Shown here piece after piece: positions 48,795-57,601 of a stretch of 64,000 nucleotides of DNA; position 1 is the stretch's first letter; the number at the start of each line of letters is the position of its first letter. A model generated the notes under the pieces. That model worked only from the letters and a program-made list of their open reading frames with translations, made no database searches and had not been told where the DNA came from. Origin of the DNA: Nocardioides humi (GTDB lineage Bacteria > Actinomycetota > Actinomycetes > Propionibacteriales > Nocardioidaceae); contig NZ_CP041146.1 in NCBI RefSeq assembly GCF_006494775.1, positions 4,464,001-4,528,000 of the forward strand, written 5' to 3'. A program made the position numbers and the translations under genes.

Positions 48795-49943
48795 TCAGAG
48801 GCCGAGGAACCGGCCGATGATCTCCTTCTGGATCTCGGTCGTGCCGCCGTAGATCGTCTGGATCCGGGTGTCGGCGTACGCCTTGGCGATGGGGTACTCC
48901 AGCATGTAGCCGTAGCCGCCGTGCATCTGCAGGCCCTGGTCGACGATCTTCTTCTGCAGCTCGGTGGTCCACCACTTGGCCATGGACGCCAGCGCCGTGT
49001 CGACCTTGCCCTCGTTGAGCAGCTCGACGCAGTGGTTCACGAAGGTGCGGGCGACATACGCCTCGGTCGCCATCTCGGCCAGCACGAAGCGGGTGTTCTG
49101 GAACGTGCCGATCGGCTTGCCGAACGCCTCGCGGCTCTTGACGTAGTCGAGGGTGAGGTCGAGGACGTGCTCGATCGCCGCGATCGCGATGGTGGCGATC
49201 GAGACCCGCTCCTGGGGGAGGTTCTGCATCAGGTAGACGAAGCCCTGGCCCTCCTCGCCGAGCAGGTTCGCCTTCGGCACCTCGACGTCGTCGAAGCTGA
49301 GCTCGGCGGTGTCCTGCGCCTTGAGCCCGAGCTTGTCGAGGTTGCGGCCGCGGGTGAAGCCGGCCATGCCCTCCTCGACGACGAGCAGGCTGATGCCGTG
49401 GGCGCCGGCGTCGGGATCGGTCCGGGCGACGACGATCACCAGGTCGGAGTGGATGCCGTTGGTGATGAAGGTCTTCGAGCCGTTGAGGACGTAGTGATCG
49501 CCCTTGTCGACGGCCGTGGTGCGGATGCCCTGCAGGTCGGAGCCCGCGCCCGGCTCGGTCATCGCGATGGCGGTGACGATGTCGCCCGACACGGTGCCGG
49601 GCAGCCAGCGCGCCTTCTGCTCGTCGTCGGCCAGCGCCACCAGGTAGGGGACGGTGATGTCGTTGTGGAGCGCGAAGCCGAGGCCGGTCGCGGCGACCCG
49701 GGCGATCTCCTCGGTCAGCACCATGTGGTAGCGGAAGTCCCGGATCCCCGGGCCGTCGTACTCCTCGGGGACCTCGAAGCCGAGCAGGCCCGCCCGGCCG
49801 GCCTTGCGCCAGACGTCGCGGTCGATGAGCCCGTCCTTCTCCCACTGCTCGTGGTGCGGGACGACCTCGCGCTCGAGGAAGGTGCGCGCGGTCCTGCGGA
49901 AGTCCTCGTGCTCGGTCTCGTAGATGCTGGGACGCTCGGGCAT
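48795..49943 (-). CDS. Acyl-CoA dehydrogenase (LCAD-like)
   Basis: A 382-residue flavoenzyme that desaturates an acyl-CoA at C2-C3. FAD and substrate motifs are AMTEPGAGSDLQGIRT and GSKTFITNG, and near the end QMHGGYGYMLEYPIAKAYAD. In place of the MCAD catalytic segment YEGT it reads YGGTTEIQKEIIGR, as in the LCAD branch, where the base is a Glu on another helix. The start is ATG 49943 (MPERPSIYETEHEDFRR), overlapping the stop of the LLM gene. The frame is open upstream but that is only shadow sequence. It is second in a two-gene operon. Confidence 0.92.
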   Translation of the reverse strand: MPERPSIYETEHEDFRRTARTFLEREVVPHHEQWEKDGLIDRDVWRKAGRAGLLGFEVPEEYDGPGIRDFRYHMVLTEEIARVAATGLGFALHNDITVPYLVALADDEQKARWLPGTVSGDIVTAIAMTEPGAGSDLQGIRTTAVDKGDHYVLNGSKTFITNGIHSDLVIVVARTDPDAGAHGISLLVVEEGMAGFTRGRNLDKLGLKAQDTAELSFDDVEVPKANLLGEEGQGFVYLMQNLPQERVSIATIAIAAIEHVLDLTLDYVKSREAFGKPIGTFQNTRFVLAEMATEAYVARTFVNHCVELLNEGKVDTALASMAKWWTTELQKKIVDQGLQMHGGYGYMLEYPIAKAYADTRIQTIYGGTTEIQKEIIGRFLGL

Positions 49944-50980
49944 CAGCTCACCCACTCCTTGATCTGTGCGATGGTGCCGGCCGGGTCGTCGCTGGCCGGT
50001 GAGACGGAGAGGTTGGTCACGCCGGACTCCCGGAAGGCGGCGATCCGCTCCCGGACGTACGACGCCGGGCCGACCAGGTTGCCGGCCTCCAGCCACTCGA
50101 GCGGGACCAGCGCCTCGGCCTCCTTCTTCTTGCCCGACAGGTAGAGGTCCTGGATCTCCTTGGCCTCCTTCTCGAAGCCGTACTCGCAGGCCAGCTGGTT
50201 GTAGAAGTTCTTGTCGCGCGCGCCCATCCCGCCGACGTACAGGGCGTAGAGGGGGCGCATGAAGTCGAGCAGCGCCTTGGTCTCGGGGCCCTCGCCGATC
50301 GCGACCATGCCGCCGGCGGAGATCTCGAGCGGGCGCAGGTCGGCGGAGCGCCGGGCGGCGCCCCGGGCGAGGGGCTCGCCCCAGACCTCCTTCGCCTTCT
50401 CGGGGTAGTAGAGGAAGGGCAGCCAGCCGTCGGCGACCTCGGCGGTCATCGCGACGTTCTTGTCGCCCAGCGCCGCGACCCAGATCGGCAGGTCGGCCCG
50501 CTCGGGGCGGTTGAGGAGCTTGAGCGGCTTGCCGAGTCCGAGACCCTGGCCCTCGGGGAGGGGGACCTGGACGGTCTTGCCCTGGTAGTCGAGGCGCTCG
50601 CCGCGCAGGCCCATCCGGAGCACCTCGATCACCTCGCGGGTGCGGGTCAGCGGGCGGTCGTACGGCAGGCCGTGGAAGCCCTCGATGACCTGGGGGCCGG
50701 ACGCGCCGAGGCCGAGGACGCCGCGGCCGCCGGAGACGTTGTCGAGGCCGGCGGCGGTCTGCAGCAGCGCGCCCGGCGTACGCGAGAAGACGTTGAGGAT
50801 GCCGGCGCCGATCTCGACCGTGTCGGTCTTGGCGGCGAGGTAGCCCATCAGGGTCGGCGCGTCGAAGCCGTACGGCTCGGCGACCCAGATGGTGTCGAGT
50901 CCGGCCTTCTCCAGCGCGACGACCTGGTCGGCCGATTCGCGCGGGTTGCCGGCGTAGACGAGGGGCATCGAGAGTCTCAT
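49943..50980 (-). CDS. LLM-class F420-dependent oxidoreductase
   Basis: A 345-residue luciferase-like TIM-barrel protein. The start MRLSMPLVYAGNPRESADQV, the F420-site segments DTIWVAEPYGFDAPTLMGYLA and GGRGVLGLGASGPQVIEGFHG and the C-terminal GPASYVRERIAAFRESGV are typical of F420-dependent LLM enzymes of mycobacteria and Nocardioides. The reaction is unknown. It starts at ATG 50980, ten bases from a strong palindrome. Its stop overlaps the acyl-CoA dehydrogenase ATG. fbiC and npdG in this window supply and reduce the cofactor. Confidence 0.92.
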   Translation of the reverse strand: MRLSMPLVYAGNPRESADQVVALEKAGLDTIWVAEPYGFDAPTLMGYLAAKTDTVEIGAGILNVFSRTPGALLQTAAGLDNVSGGRGVLGLGASGPQVIEGFHGLPYDRPLTRTREVIEVLRMGLRGERLDYQGKTVQVPLPEGQGLGLGKPLKLLNRPERADLPIWVAALGDKNVAMTAEVADGWLPFLYYPEKAKEVWGEPLARGAARRSADLRPLEISAGGMVAIGEGPETKALLDFMRPLYALYVGGMGARDKNFYNQLACEYGFEKEAKEIQDLYLSGKKKEAEALVPLEWLEAGNLVGPASYVRERIAAFRESGVTNLSVSPASDDPAGTIAQIKEWVS

Positions 50981-50989
50981 GGGCACAAC

Positions 50990-51010
50990 TGTGACAGTAA
51001 TACTGTCACA
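50990..51010. promoter_or_regulatory. 21-bp perfect palindrome before the LLM gene
   Basis: TGTGACAGTA, a central A, and TACTGTCACA form a perfect dyad. It begins 10 bases upstream of the LLM start codon and lies 67 bases before npdG on the other strand. It has the form of a TetR/FadR-type operator. No regulator gene adjoins, so the cognate protein is unknown. It may control the LLM-acyl-CoA dehydrogenase operon, npdG, or both. Confidence 0.78.
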
Positions 51011-51076
51011 ATGTCCATGGGGTGCCGGGCGTGAGACCGGTCTCCGCGGGCGGGTGCCGCCGTGATAGGAGGAAGC

Positions 51077-51784
51077 GTGACTTCTGAGACCTCCTCCCCC
51101 CGCTACACCGTCGCCGTCATCGGCGGCACCGGACCGCAGGGCAAGGGCCTGGGCTACCGCTTCGCGCGCCACGGCCACGACATCGTCCTCGGCTCCCGCG
51201 CCGCCGAGAAGGCCGAGACCGTCGCCGCCGAGGTGACCGAGCGCCTCGCCGGCGTCGACGGCGCCGGCACGGCGCGCGGCGCCGCCAACGCCGACGCGAT
51301 CGCGGCCGCCGACGTCGTCCTCCTCGCCGTCCCGTACGACGGCCACGACGAGCTCGTCGCCGCGCTGGCCTCGGGCGGGGCCCTGGACGGCAAGACCGTG
51401 ATCTCCTGCGTGAACCCCCTCGCGTTCGACAAGCGCGGCGCCCACGGCCGGGTGATCAACGGCGGCGAGGGCTCGGCCGCCGAGTCCGCCGCCGAGATCG
51501 CCCCCGAGGCGACCGTCGTCGGCGCCTTCCACAATGTCGCCGCCCCCGCGCTGTGGGGCGAGGACGAGTTCCTGGACGAGGACGTCATCGTCGTCGGCGA
51601 CTCCGCCGACGGCAAGCAGGTCGCCATCGACCTCGCCGCCTCCGTCACCGGCCGCCCCGGCGTGGACGGCGGCAAGCTCCGTCTCGCCCGGGTGCTCGAG
51701 CCCTTCACCGCGGTGCTGATCTCGATCAACCGCAAGTACAAGACCCACTCGGGCATCCGGGTCACCGGCCTCGGCGAGCACTGA
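51077..51784 (+). CDS. npdG: NADPH-dependent F420 reductase
   Basis: Reduces F420 with NADPH, supplying F420H2 to enzymes such as the neighbouring LLM oxidoreductase. The 235-residue protein has the N-terminal Rossmann motif VAVIGGTGPQGKGLGYRFARHGH with the NADP-binding SRAAEKA segment. The C-terminal half includes VVLLAVPYDGHDELVA and VNPLAFDKRG. GTG 51077 has an AGGAGG site (51067-51072) with 4-base spacing; the upstream GTG 51062 would place that site inside the gene. It diverges from the LLM-acyl-CoA dehydrogenase operon. Confidence 0.92.
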   Translation: MTSETSSPRYTVAVIGGTGPQGKGLGYRFARHGHDIVLGSRAAEKAETVAAEVTERLAGVDGAGTARGAANADAIAAADVVLLAVPYDGHDELVAALASGGALDGKTVISCVNPLAFDKRGAHGRVINGGEGSAAESAAEIAPEATVVGAFHNVAAPALWGEDEFLDEDVIVVGDSADGKQVAIDLAASVTGRPGVDGGKLRLARVLEPFTAVLISINRKYKTHSGIRVTGLGEH

Positions 51785-51811
51785 GCCCGCCGCGCGTCGG
51801 TCGGGGAGGCG

Positions 51812-52813
51812 TCAGCCCGCCTCCCCGACCAGCCGCTCGATGAGGGCGCGCGCCTCGGGGCCCGGCCGCCACACGCTGTTGGTGGCGTCGTCGACCGAGA
51901 ACCACCCGTTGCCGCAGTCCGAGCGCACCTCGACCCGGTCCGCCCAGGCCGTCAGGCCGACGAACCGGGGGAACGGCGGCGGCGCGCCGCAGTCGACGTA
52001 CCCGGCGTTCCGGCGGGTGTTGGCGTCCAGGTCGTCGAGCAGCAGGTCGAGCTCGGCGGCCGAGATCGGTGCCGGCGGCCCGTCCGCGACGCAGAGCACC
52101 GCCACGGCGAGGTCCTGCGGCCGGCCGAGCGTCGGCGAGGCCGGGTCCCTCGCGCAGTCGATCGCGGCGGCGTCCGGCGCCGCCGGGGGAGCGAGCCGCT
52201 CCCGCTGGTCCCGCAGCAGGTCGATGAAGCGCTGCCACGGCAGGTCCGCACCCAACCGCTCCACACCGTCGACGACCACCTCCCGGCAGCCGTAGAGGGC
52301 GCCGGACGCGACGACGGTGGACCCGTCGGCGTAGGCGAAGACCAGCTGGTAGCCGGGGCCGAGCTCCGCGGTGCAGTTGGTGTCGGGCGACTTGAGGTCC
52401 AGCCCGTTCACCGCCGCCGCGACCTCGTCGACGTCCGTCACCAACGCATCGGCCGGCACCTCGATCGGCCCGCCGTCGCCCTCGCACAGCCGCACCGAGG
52501 CGGCGCCGTCCGGGACGTGGTCGGGCCCGGTCCGCGTCCGGGCGTCCACCGGGTCGGGCGGGCACGCCCCTGCGTCGACCGGCGCGGTCGGGCTCCGGTC
52601 CGCCGCGTGGTCTGGGACCCGACCGCCGTCGCCCGGGGTGGCGATGATCGCGACGACGACCAGCACCGACGCGGCGACGCCACCCGCCGCCAGCAGCGTC
52701 GTACGACGAGCGCGCCGGGCCAGCGTGCGGGCGCCCGCCGCCCGGTCCGGGACCGCCGGCGCCTCCGGCACCGCGTCGGCCAGCCCCGCACGCAGCCACT
52801 CCTCGTCAGTCAT
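51812..52813 (-). CDS. Membrane protein encoded with an ECF sigma factor (putative anti-sigma-like)
   Basis: A 333-residue protein. Residues 1-36 are cytoplasmic (MTDEEWLRAGLADAVPEAPA), a single TM helix is at about 38-60 (TTLLAAGGVAASVLVVVAIIA), and the large extracellular remainder has several Cys residues but no recognised domain. The start overlaps the upstream sigma gene stop, so the two are translated together. The topology and linkage resemble anti-sigma factors, but the short N-terminal part lacks a zinc-binding anti-sigma motif. The regulatory role is inference only. Confidence 0.75.
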   Translation of the reverse strand: MTDEEWLRAGLADAVPEAPAVPDRAAGARTLARRARRTTLLAAGGVAASVLVVVAIIATPGDGGRVPDHAADRSPTAPVDAGACPPDPVDARTRTGPDHVPDGAASVRLCEGDGGPIEVPADALVTDVDEVAAAVNGLDLKSPDTNCTAELGPGYQLVFAYADGSTVVASGALYGCREVVVDGVERLGADLPWQRFIDLLRDQRERLAPPAAPDAAAIDCARDPASPTLGRPQDLAVAVLCVADGPPAPISAAELDLLLDDLDANTRRNAGYVDCGAPPPFPRFVGLTAWADRVEVRSDCGNGWFSVDDATNSVWRPGPEARALIERLVGEAG

Positions 52814-53348
52814 CGCCGGGCTCCTCTCGTCGCAGGTGGGGAGAGGAGCGCAGCGCCCCGATGGCGCGCGAGCACTGACTCTTCACGGTGCCGACGCCGA
52901 TCCCGAGGACGGCGGCCGTCTGCTGCTCGGTGAGGTCCTCGAAGTAGCGCAGCACGACGACCGCCCGCTGCCCGCGGGGCAGCCGGGCCAACGCGGCGAC
53001 CAGGTCGCTGCGGGCGTCGCGGTCCTCGGCGGCCGCGGCCCGCTCCGGCAGGTGCTCGGTCGGGCGCTCGCCCCGCCACCTGCGGCGCCACCAGGAGACG
53101 TACGTCGTGTACACGACCCGCCGGACGTAGGCCTCGAAGCCGTCGGCGCCGACCCGCTCCCAGGCCCGCCACGACTTCGCCAGCGCCGTCTGCACGAGGT
53201 CCTCGGCGAGCTGGTGGTCGCCGGTCAGCAGCCATGCGGAGCGCCACAGCGCGTCGCCGCGCGCCGCGACGAAGCCGTCGAAGCCGTCGAGCCCGTCGTC
53301 CTCGACGGCGTCGTGCGGCATCGTCCCGTCCACCACCGTTCGCTCCAT
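52806..53348 (-). CDS. SigE-family ECF RNA polymerase sigma factor
   Basis: A 180-residue ECF sigma factor with region 2 (FVAARGDALWRSAWLLTGDHQLAEDLVQTALAKSW, including the usual DLVQ) and region 4 (LPRGQRAVVVLRYFEDLTEQQTAAVLGIGVGTVKSQCSRAIGALR). The wording is that of the SigE-like subfamily common in actinobacteria. I start at ATG 53348 (MERTVVDG). Just upstream on the coding strand is CAACCT (53391-53396 complement), a sequence similar to promoters of this sigma family. That suggests possible autoregulation, though the rest of the promoter is unclear. Its stop overlaps the membrane-protein start. Confidence 0.92.
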   Translation of the reverse strand: MERTVVDGTMPHDAVEDDGLDGFDGFVAARGDALWRSAWLLTGDHQLAEDLVQTALAKSWRAWERVGADGFEAYVRRVVYTTYVSWWRRRWRGERPTEHLPERAAAAEDRDARSDLVAALARLPRGQRAVVVLRYFEDLTEQQTAAVLGIGVGTVKSQCSRAIGALRSSPHLRREEPGDD

Positions 53349-53396
53349 CGGCACCCCTCTCACCTGCAGGAAGCGGGTGGAGGTGCCGAAAGGTTG

Positions 53397-53939
53397 TCAG
53401 CCGGCGAGCCCCTCGACCACCTCGGCCCCCGGCGCCCGCGCGAACAGCTCGCCGGGCACGAGCAGCTTCGAACGGCGCAGGCCGGAGCCGATCACGGCGA
53501 GCTCCATCTCGGGGACGCGGGCGTCGACCAGCAGCCGCCAGTTCGCGGGCAGGCCGACCGGCGTGATGCCGCCGTACTCCATGCCCGACTCGGCGACCGC
53601 CCGCTCCAGCGGCAGGAACGACGGCTTGCGGACGTCGAGCAGCCGCTTCACCGTGTGGTTGACGTCGGCGCGGGTGTCGGCGCGCACCAGGCACGCGGCC
53701 ACCCGCTCCTCGCCCTCCCGCCTGCCGGCGACGAGGACGCAGTTGGCACCGGCCTCCATCGGGACGTCGTAGGCCGCGCTCATGGCGGCCGTGTCGGCCA
53801 GCTCGGGGTCGATCTCGACGACGGCGATCCGCTCGGCGCCGGGCCAGGCGCCGAGGGCGGTCGCGACGGACGGGGCGACCAGCTCGGGGTGCTCGAGCGC
53901 GACGAGCGAGGTCAGGCCGGTCAACTGGGGGAGGGTCAC
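53397..53939 (-). CDS. YbaK/aminoacyl-tRNA editing-domain protein
   Basis: A 180-residue single-domain protein of the YbaK/ProX type, which hydrolyses mischarged aminoacyl-tRNAs. Visible family segments are CVLVAGRREGEERVAACLVRADTRADVNHTVKRLL, the catalytic-Lys-like VRKPSFLPLERAVAESGMEYGGITPVGLP, and the end VEMELAVIGSGLRRSKLLV. The start is GTG 53939 (VTLPQLTGLTSLVALEHPE), which overlaps the upstream stop as GTGA. The frame is open further upstream but that is shadow sequence. It is last in an operon with the PspC protein and the small membrane protein. Confidence 0.87.
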   Translation of the reverse strand: MTLPQLTGLTSLVALEHPELVAPSVATALGAWPGAERIAVVEIDPELADTAAMSAAYDVPMEAGANCVLVAGRREGEERVAACLVRADTRADVNHTVKRLLDVRKPSFLPLERAVAESGMEYGGITPVGLPANWRLLVDARVPEMELAVIGSGLRRSKLLVPGELFARAPGAEVVEGLAG

Positions 53940-54247
53940 TGCCAGCCCCGCATCCGGTGGTCGTCCCACTGGTCCCCGGCCTGGTCGTCGTGGCGGCGGC
54001 TGCGGAACACCGACGCCAGCAGTCCCGCGGCGCCGGCGACCAGCCAGGGCAGCCCGAGGATCCAGCCGGCGTTCTCCAGCTTCACGGTGTCGCTGGTGAG
54101 CAGCGCCCACACGATCACCAGCCCGGCGAACGCGACGCCCATGACCAGGTGGCCGGTGTTGACCGGGTGCCGTCCGGTACGGCGGTCGCGGCCGGCGCCG
54201 TCCGCGGGTCGCTCCTCGCGGGGCAGCTCGGTGGTGGGGTCGCTCAT
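53936..54247 (-). CDS. Small two-TM membrane protein
   Basis: A 103-residue protein with an acidic/basic N-terminal stretch (PREERPADGAGRDRRTGRH) and two hydrophobic segments (GHLVMGVAFAGLVIVWALL and GWILGLPWLVAGAAGLLASVF) closed by a charged tail. I recognise no family function. ATG 54247 overlaps the stop of the PspC protein gene, and its own stop overlaps the YbaK-type gene. It probably accompanies the PspC protein in the membrane. Confidence 0.8.
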   Translation of the reverse strand: MSDPTTELPREERPADGAGRDRRTGRHPVNTGHLVMGVAFAGLVIVWALLTSDTVKLENAGWILGLPWLVAGAAGLLASVFRSRRHDDQAGDQWDDHRMRGWQ

Positions 54248-55401
54248 GACGCGCTCCTGAACTCGATCTGGCCGAGGTCGAGGTCGGCCTCGACCGTCAG
54301 CGTGGGGTCGTCGGCGTCGGTGCCGTAGCTGCCCTTGCCGTCGTCGCTGGTCTTCTTGCCGAACATGACCACCTCGCCCGCGTCGATGGTGCCGGACGCC
54401 TCCACGTTGAGGCCCTCCCCGGGGACGATCACCACGATGTGGCCGACCGCGAGCTCGAGGTCGAGGGTCTGGCCGTCCAGCGCCTCCAGGTCGTCGATGT
54501 CGCGCAGGTCGATGAGGATCTCGCCGATGCCGAGCTCGTAGGAGGGGTCCAGGTCGGCCGCCTGGTGCAGCGCGGGCTTGACCTGGCCGAGCTCGAGGTT
54601 GCCGGCGAGCGAGGTGACGGCGGTGGCCGCCGCGGCCACCAGGCCGACGAAGATCAGGCCGCCGGCCCGGCCGTAGAACGCGCCGACGAGCAGCATCAGG
54701 CCGCAGGCGCCCAGCACCGTCGCGGGGTACGCCGAGGGCGTGATGTCGACGCCCGCCAGCTGGAGCGTGCCGAGGACGCCGACGCCGAGGGCGGCGAGCC
54801 CGACGGTGAAGGGGAAGAGCAGCGGGCCGCGGCGGCGCGGGTCGCGGGGACGCCGCGGGGACGGCGGCGGGCCGGGCCGGTAGCCCGGGTAGGCGGCTCC
54901 GGGCTCGCCCACGGGCGAGCCCGGCGGGGGACCGCCGCGCAGCCACGGGTGGGTCGGGCCGCCCGGCTTGATCGCCTGCTTGCCGCCGAGGACCAGGATC
55001 AGCACCAGCCCCGCCACGAGCAGCGGCCACGGGAAGTCCGGGCCGCCCACGGTGTCCCCGATGACGGAGGCGACGGTGACGACGCCGGCGATGATGAGGG
55101 CCGCCGTACGGATGCCCTCGTCGACGCGGATCACCGACTCCTCGGTGCCCTCCTCGGGGACCAGGAGCCAGCACACGGCGTACAGGATCAGGCCGCCGCC
55201 ACCGAAGAACGTGAGCACCACGAACGCCACCCGGACGAGCAGCGGGTCGATGTCGAGGTGGCGGGCGATCCCCGCCGCGACGCCGGCGACCTTGCGGTCG
55301 TCGCGGCTGCGCCGGATCCGGGCCAGGTCGCGGACCTCGTCGCGGGTCACGCGCGGGCCCGAGCCCGGGGGCTCGTTCTCGGTGTCGGTCGGTGCGTTCA
55401 T
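54244..55401 (-). CDS. PspC-domain membrane protein with C-terminal toast_rack/DUF4097-like beta domain
   Basis: A 385-residue envelope protein. The PspC domain is at residues about 28-85 (RSRDDRKVAGVAAGIARHLDIDPLLVRVAFVVLTFFGGGGLILYAVCWLLVPEE in part: DPLLVRVAFVVLTFFGGGG). Four further TM segments follow, with a Pro-rich loop. The C-terminal ~130 residues form a repetitive beta domain (ELGIGEILIDLRDIDDLEA ... LAVGHIVVIVPGEGLNVEA), the toast_rack type. Such proteins sense envelope stress with the cognate kinase. It diverges from a PspC-histidine kinase gene, a pairing typical in actinobacteria. Confidence 0.88.
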   Translation of the reverse strand: MNAPTDTENEPPGSGPRVTRDEVRDLARIRRSRDDRKVAGVAAGIARHLDIDPLLVRVAFVVLTFFGGGGLILYAVCWLLVPEEGTEESVIRVDEGIRTAALIIAGVVTVASVIGDTVGGPDFPWPLLVAGLVLILVLGGKQAIKPGGPTHPWLRGGPPPGSPVGEPGAAYPGYRPGPPPSPRRPRDPRRRGPLLFPFTVGLAALGVGVLGTLQLAGVDITPSAYPATVLGACGLMLLVGAFYGRAGGLIFVGLVAAAATAVTSLAGNLELGQVKPALHQAADLDPSYELGIGEILIDLRDIDDLEALDGQTLDLELAVGHIVVIVPGEGLNVEASGTIDAGEVVMFGKKTSDDGKGSYGTDADDPTLTVEADLDLGQIEFRSAS

Positions 55402-55612
55402 TCCGGGGTCCCTGCGAAGTTGTTCGGAGGAGCGAAGCGGGGGAGAAGAACTTCGTGGGGTGGTTTCATGTCATCCAGCCTGCGGGGTCGACGGCCTGCG
55501 GACCATCGGGGACAGCCCTGATCCTGCCGCATCCCCCGGGGTGGGCATCAGGGTCGGCTCAGGGTGCTTCCCGCTGCTGGCGCGGGGCCCGCTGTGTGAC
55601 GATGGAGGCATC

Positions 55613-56923
55613 ATGAGCACCGCTGCGACCACCCCTGCGCCGCCGGCCGCCGCACCCGGCGCACCGGCCGGCCAGGACGTCCGCGACGTCCGGCGCGCCT
55701 GGCGCGATCTGCGCGACCCGATGATCGGCGGGGTCGCCGCCGGGCTCGCCGCGCACCTCGGCGTCTCGGTCCGCATGGTGCGGGTGGCGTTCGTCATCAC
55801 CACGGTCATCGGCGGCTTCGGCGTGCTGACGTACGCCGCCCTGTGGGCGCTGCTGCCCGCCGGGCCCCCGCCCGAGCTGGTCGCCCCGGGCCTGGCGAGT
55901 GCCGCGCGGGACGGGCGCCGCCCCGGCCGCGGGCGCCGCCTCTCCGACATCGGGCCGGTCGTCACCCTCGCCGTCCTCGGCGTGGGCGCGGTGTTCGCGA
56001 CCGAGGCGCTGCTCGGCACCGGCTGGTGGATCTGGCCGCTCGGCATCGCCGTCGTCGGCGTCGCCCTGCTGTGGCGCCAGGCCGACGAGGCGCAGCGCGA
56101 GCGCTGGCTCGACGCGACCGATCGGATCGACCCGGTGCGGATGTTCCTCGGTGGCGGCGGCTGGGCCGCCTGGGCCCGGATCGCCGCCGGCGTCGGCCTC
56201 GTCGTCGTCGCGCTCGTCCTCTTCACCCTCCGCGACGGCTCGCTGTCGGTGGCCCGCGACGCGGTGATCGCCGTGCTGCTGGCGATCGGCGGCCTGGTGA
56301 TCGTGCTCGGACCGCTGGTCTACCGGCTGCTCGCCGAGCTCAGCGACGAGCGGGCCGAGCGGGTCCGCACGCAGGAGCGCGCCGACGTCGCCGCCCACCT
56401 GCACGACTCCGTCCTGCAGACCCTCGCGCTGATCCAGAAGAACCCCGCCGACGCCGCCCGCCTGGCCCGCGCCCAGGAGCGGGACCTGCGCGCCTGGCTC
56501 TACGCCGGCGAGTCGATGGACGAGGCCACCGTCGCCAGCGCCCTGCGGGCCGCCGCGGCCGAGATCGAGGACGCGTACGGCGTGACCGTCGACGTGGTCG
56601 CCGTCGGCGACCGCGACTACGACGAGTCCGCCCGCCCGATCGTCCAGGCCGCCCGCGAGGCCACGACCAACGCGGCCAAGCACGCCGGCGTGCCGCGCGT
56701 CGACGTGTATGCCGAGATCACCGAGGCCGGCATCGACGTGTTCGTCCGCGACCGTGGCGCCGGCTTCGACCCGGACGCCACCCCGGAGGACCGGCTCGGC
56801 GTCCGACGCAGCATCATCGACCGCATGGAGCGGCACGGCGGCCGGGCCGAGATCCGGTCCGCGCCCGGCGAGGGCACCGAGATCCGGCTGCGGCTCGAGG
56901 TTCAGAATGGGTCAGGGGAGTGA
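55613..56923 (+). CDS. PspC-domain sensor histidine kinase (NarL-type)
   Basis: A 436-residue membrane kinase. An N-terminal PspC domain (RDPMIGGVAAGLAAHLGVSVRMVRVAFVITTVIGGFG, about residues 33-70) is followed by about four more TM helices. The dimerisation/phosphorylation helix contains VAAHLHDSVLQTLALIQ (His264), and the ATP-binding domain has AREATTNAAKHAG and RDRGAGFDPDATPEDRLGVRRSI. ATG 55613 follows TGGAGG. The response regulator gene follows 7 bases after its stop. The kinase likely responds to membrane stress sensed together with the divergent PspC protein. Confidence 0.92.
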   Translation: MSTAATTPAPPAAAPGAPAGQDVRDVRRAWRDLRDPMIGGVAAGLAAHLGVSVRMVRVAFVITTVIGGFGVLTYAALWALLPAGPPPELVAPGLASAARDGRRPGRGRRLSDIGPVVTLAVLGVGAVFATEALLGTGWWIWPLGIAVVGVALLWRQADEAQRERWLDATDRIDPVRMFLGGGGWAAWARIAAGVGLVVVALVLFTLRDGSLSVARDAVIAVLLAIGGLVIVLGPLVYRLLAELSDERAERVRTQERADVAAHLHDSVLQTLALIQKNPADAARLARAQERDLRAWLYAGESMDEATVASALRAAAAEIEDAYGVTVDVVAVGDRDYDESARPIVQAAREATTNAAKHAGVPRVDVYAEITEAGIDVFVRDRGAGFDPDATPEDRLGVRRSIIDRMERHGGRAEIRSAPGEGTEIRLRLEVQNGSGE

Positions 56924-56929
56924 GAGACG

Positions 56930-57601
56930 TTGTCGAAGAACCTTGAGGGGCCGGTGCGCGTGGTGGTCGTCGACGACCACGCCATGTTCCGTCGCGGCGT
57001 CAGCGCCGAGCTGGGTGCCACGGGCGCCGGCCGGGTCGAGGTCGTGGCCGAGGCCGCCGATGTCGACGAGGCCGTCGCGGCCGTCCAGCAGCACCGGCCG
57101 GACGTCGTACTGCTGGACGTGCACCTGCCCGGCGGAGGCGGCGTCGAGGTGATCCGGCGGGTCAAGGACGGCGACGTGCGCTTCCTCGCGCTGTCGGTGT
57201 CCGACGCGGCGGAGGACGTCATCGGCACCGTCCGCGGCGGCGCCCGCGGGTACGTCACCAAGACGATCACCGGGCCCGAGCTGGTCGACGCGATCGCCCG
57301 GGTCGCCGACGGGGACGCCGTCTTCTCGCCGCGGCTGGCCGGCTTCGTGCTCGATGCCTTCGCCGGCGCCGGGCTCTCCGCCGACCTCGCGAGCGTGGAC
57401 GAGGACCTCGACCGGCTCACCGAGCGGGAGCGGGAGGTGATGCGGCTGATCGCGCGCGGGTACTCCTACAAGGAGGTCGCCAAGGAGCTGTTCATCTCGA
57501 TCAAGACGGTCGAGACCCACATGTCGTCGGTGCTGCGCAAGCTGCAGCTGTCCTCGCGGCACGAGCTGACCCGGTGGGCCTCGGACCGGCGGCTGCTGTG
57601 A
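56930..57601 (+). CDS. LuxR-family two-component response regulator
   Basis: A 223-residue regulator with a receiver domain (VVVVDDHAMFRRGV, phosphoacceptor Asp63 in VVLLDVHLPGGGG, Lys of KTITG) and a C-terminal LuxR-type DNA-binding domain (LTEREREVMRLIARGYSYKEVAKELFISIKTVETHMSSVLRKL, about residues 160-205). The start is a TTG at 56930, with GGGGAG about 9 bases upstream. It is the partner of the PspC-type kinase just upstream. Its stop overlaps the next gene (GTGA), linking a cell-wall peptidase to the envelope response. Confidence 0.93.
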   Translation: MSKNLEGPVRVVVVDDHAMFRRGVSAELGATGAGRVEVVAEAADVDEAVAAVQQHRPDVVLLDVHLPGGGGVEVIRRVKDGDVRFLALSVSDAAEDVIGTVRGGARGYVTKTITGPELVDAIARVADGDAVFSPRLAGFVLDAFAGAGLSADLASVDEDLDRLTEREREVMRLIARGYSYKEVAKELFISIKTVETHMSSVLRKLQLSSRHELTRWASDRRLL

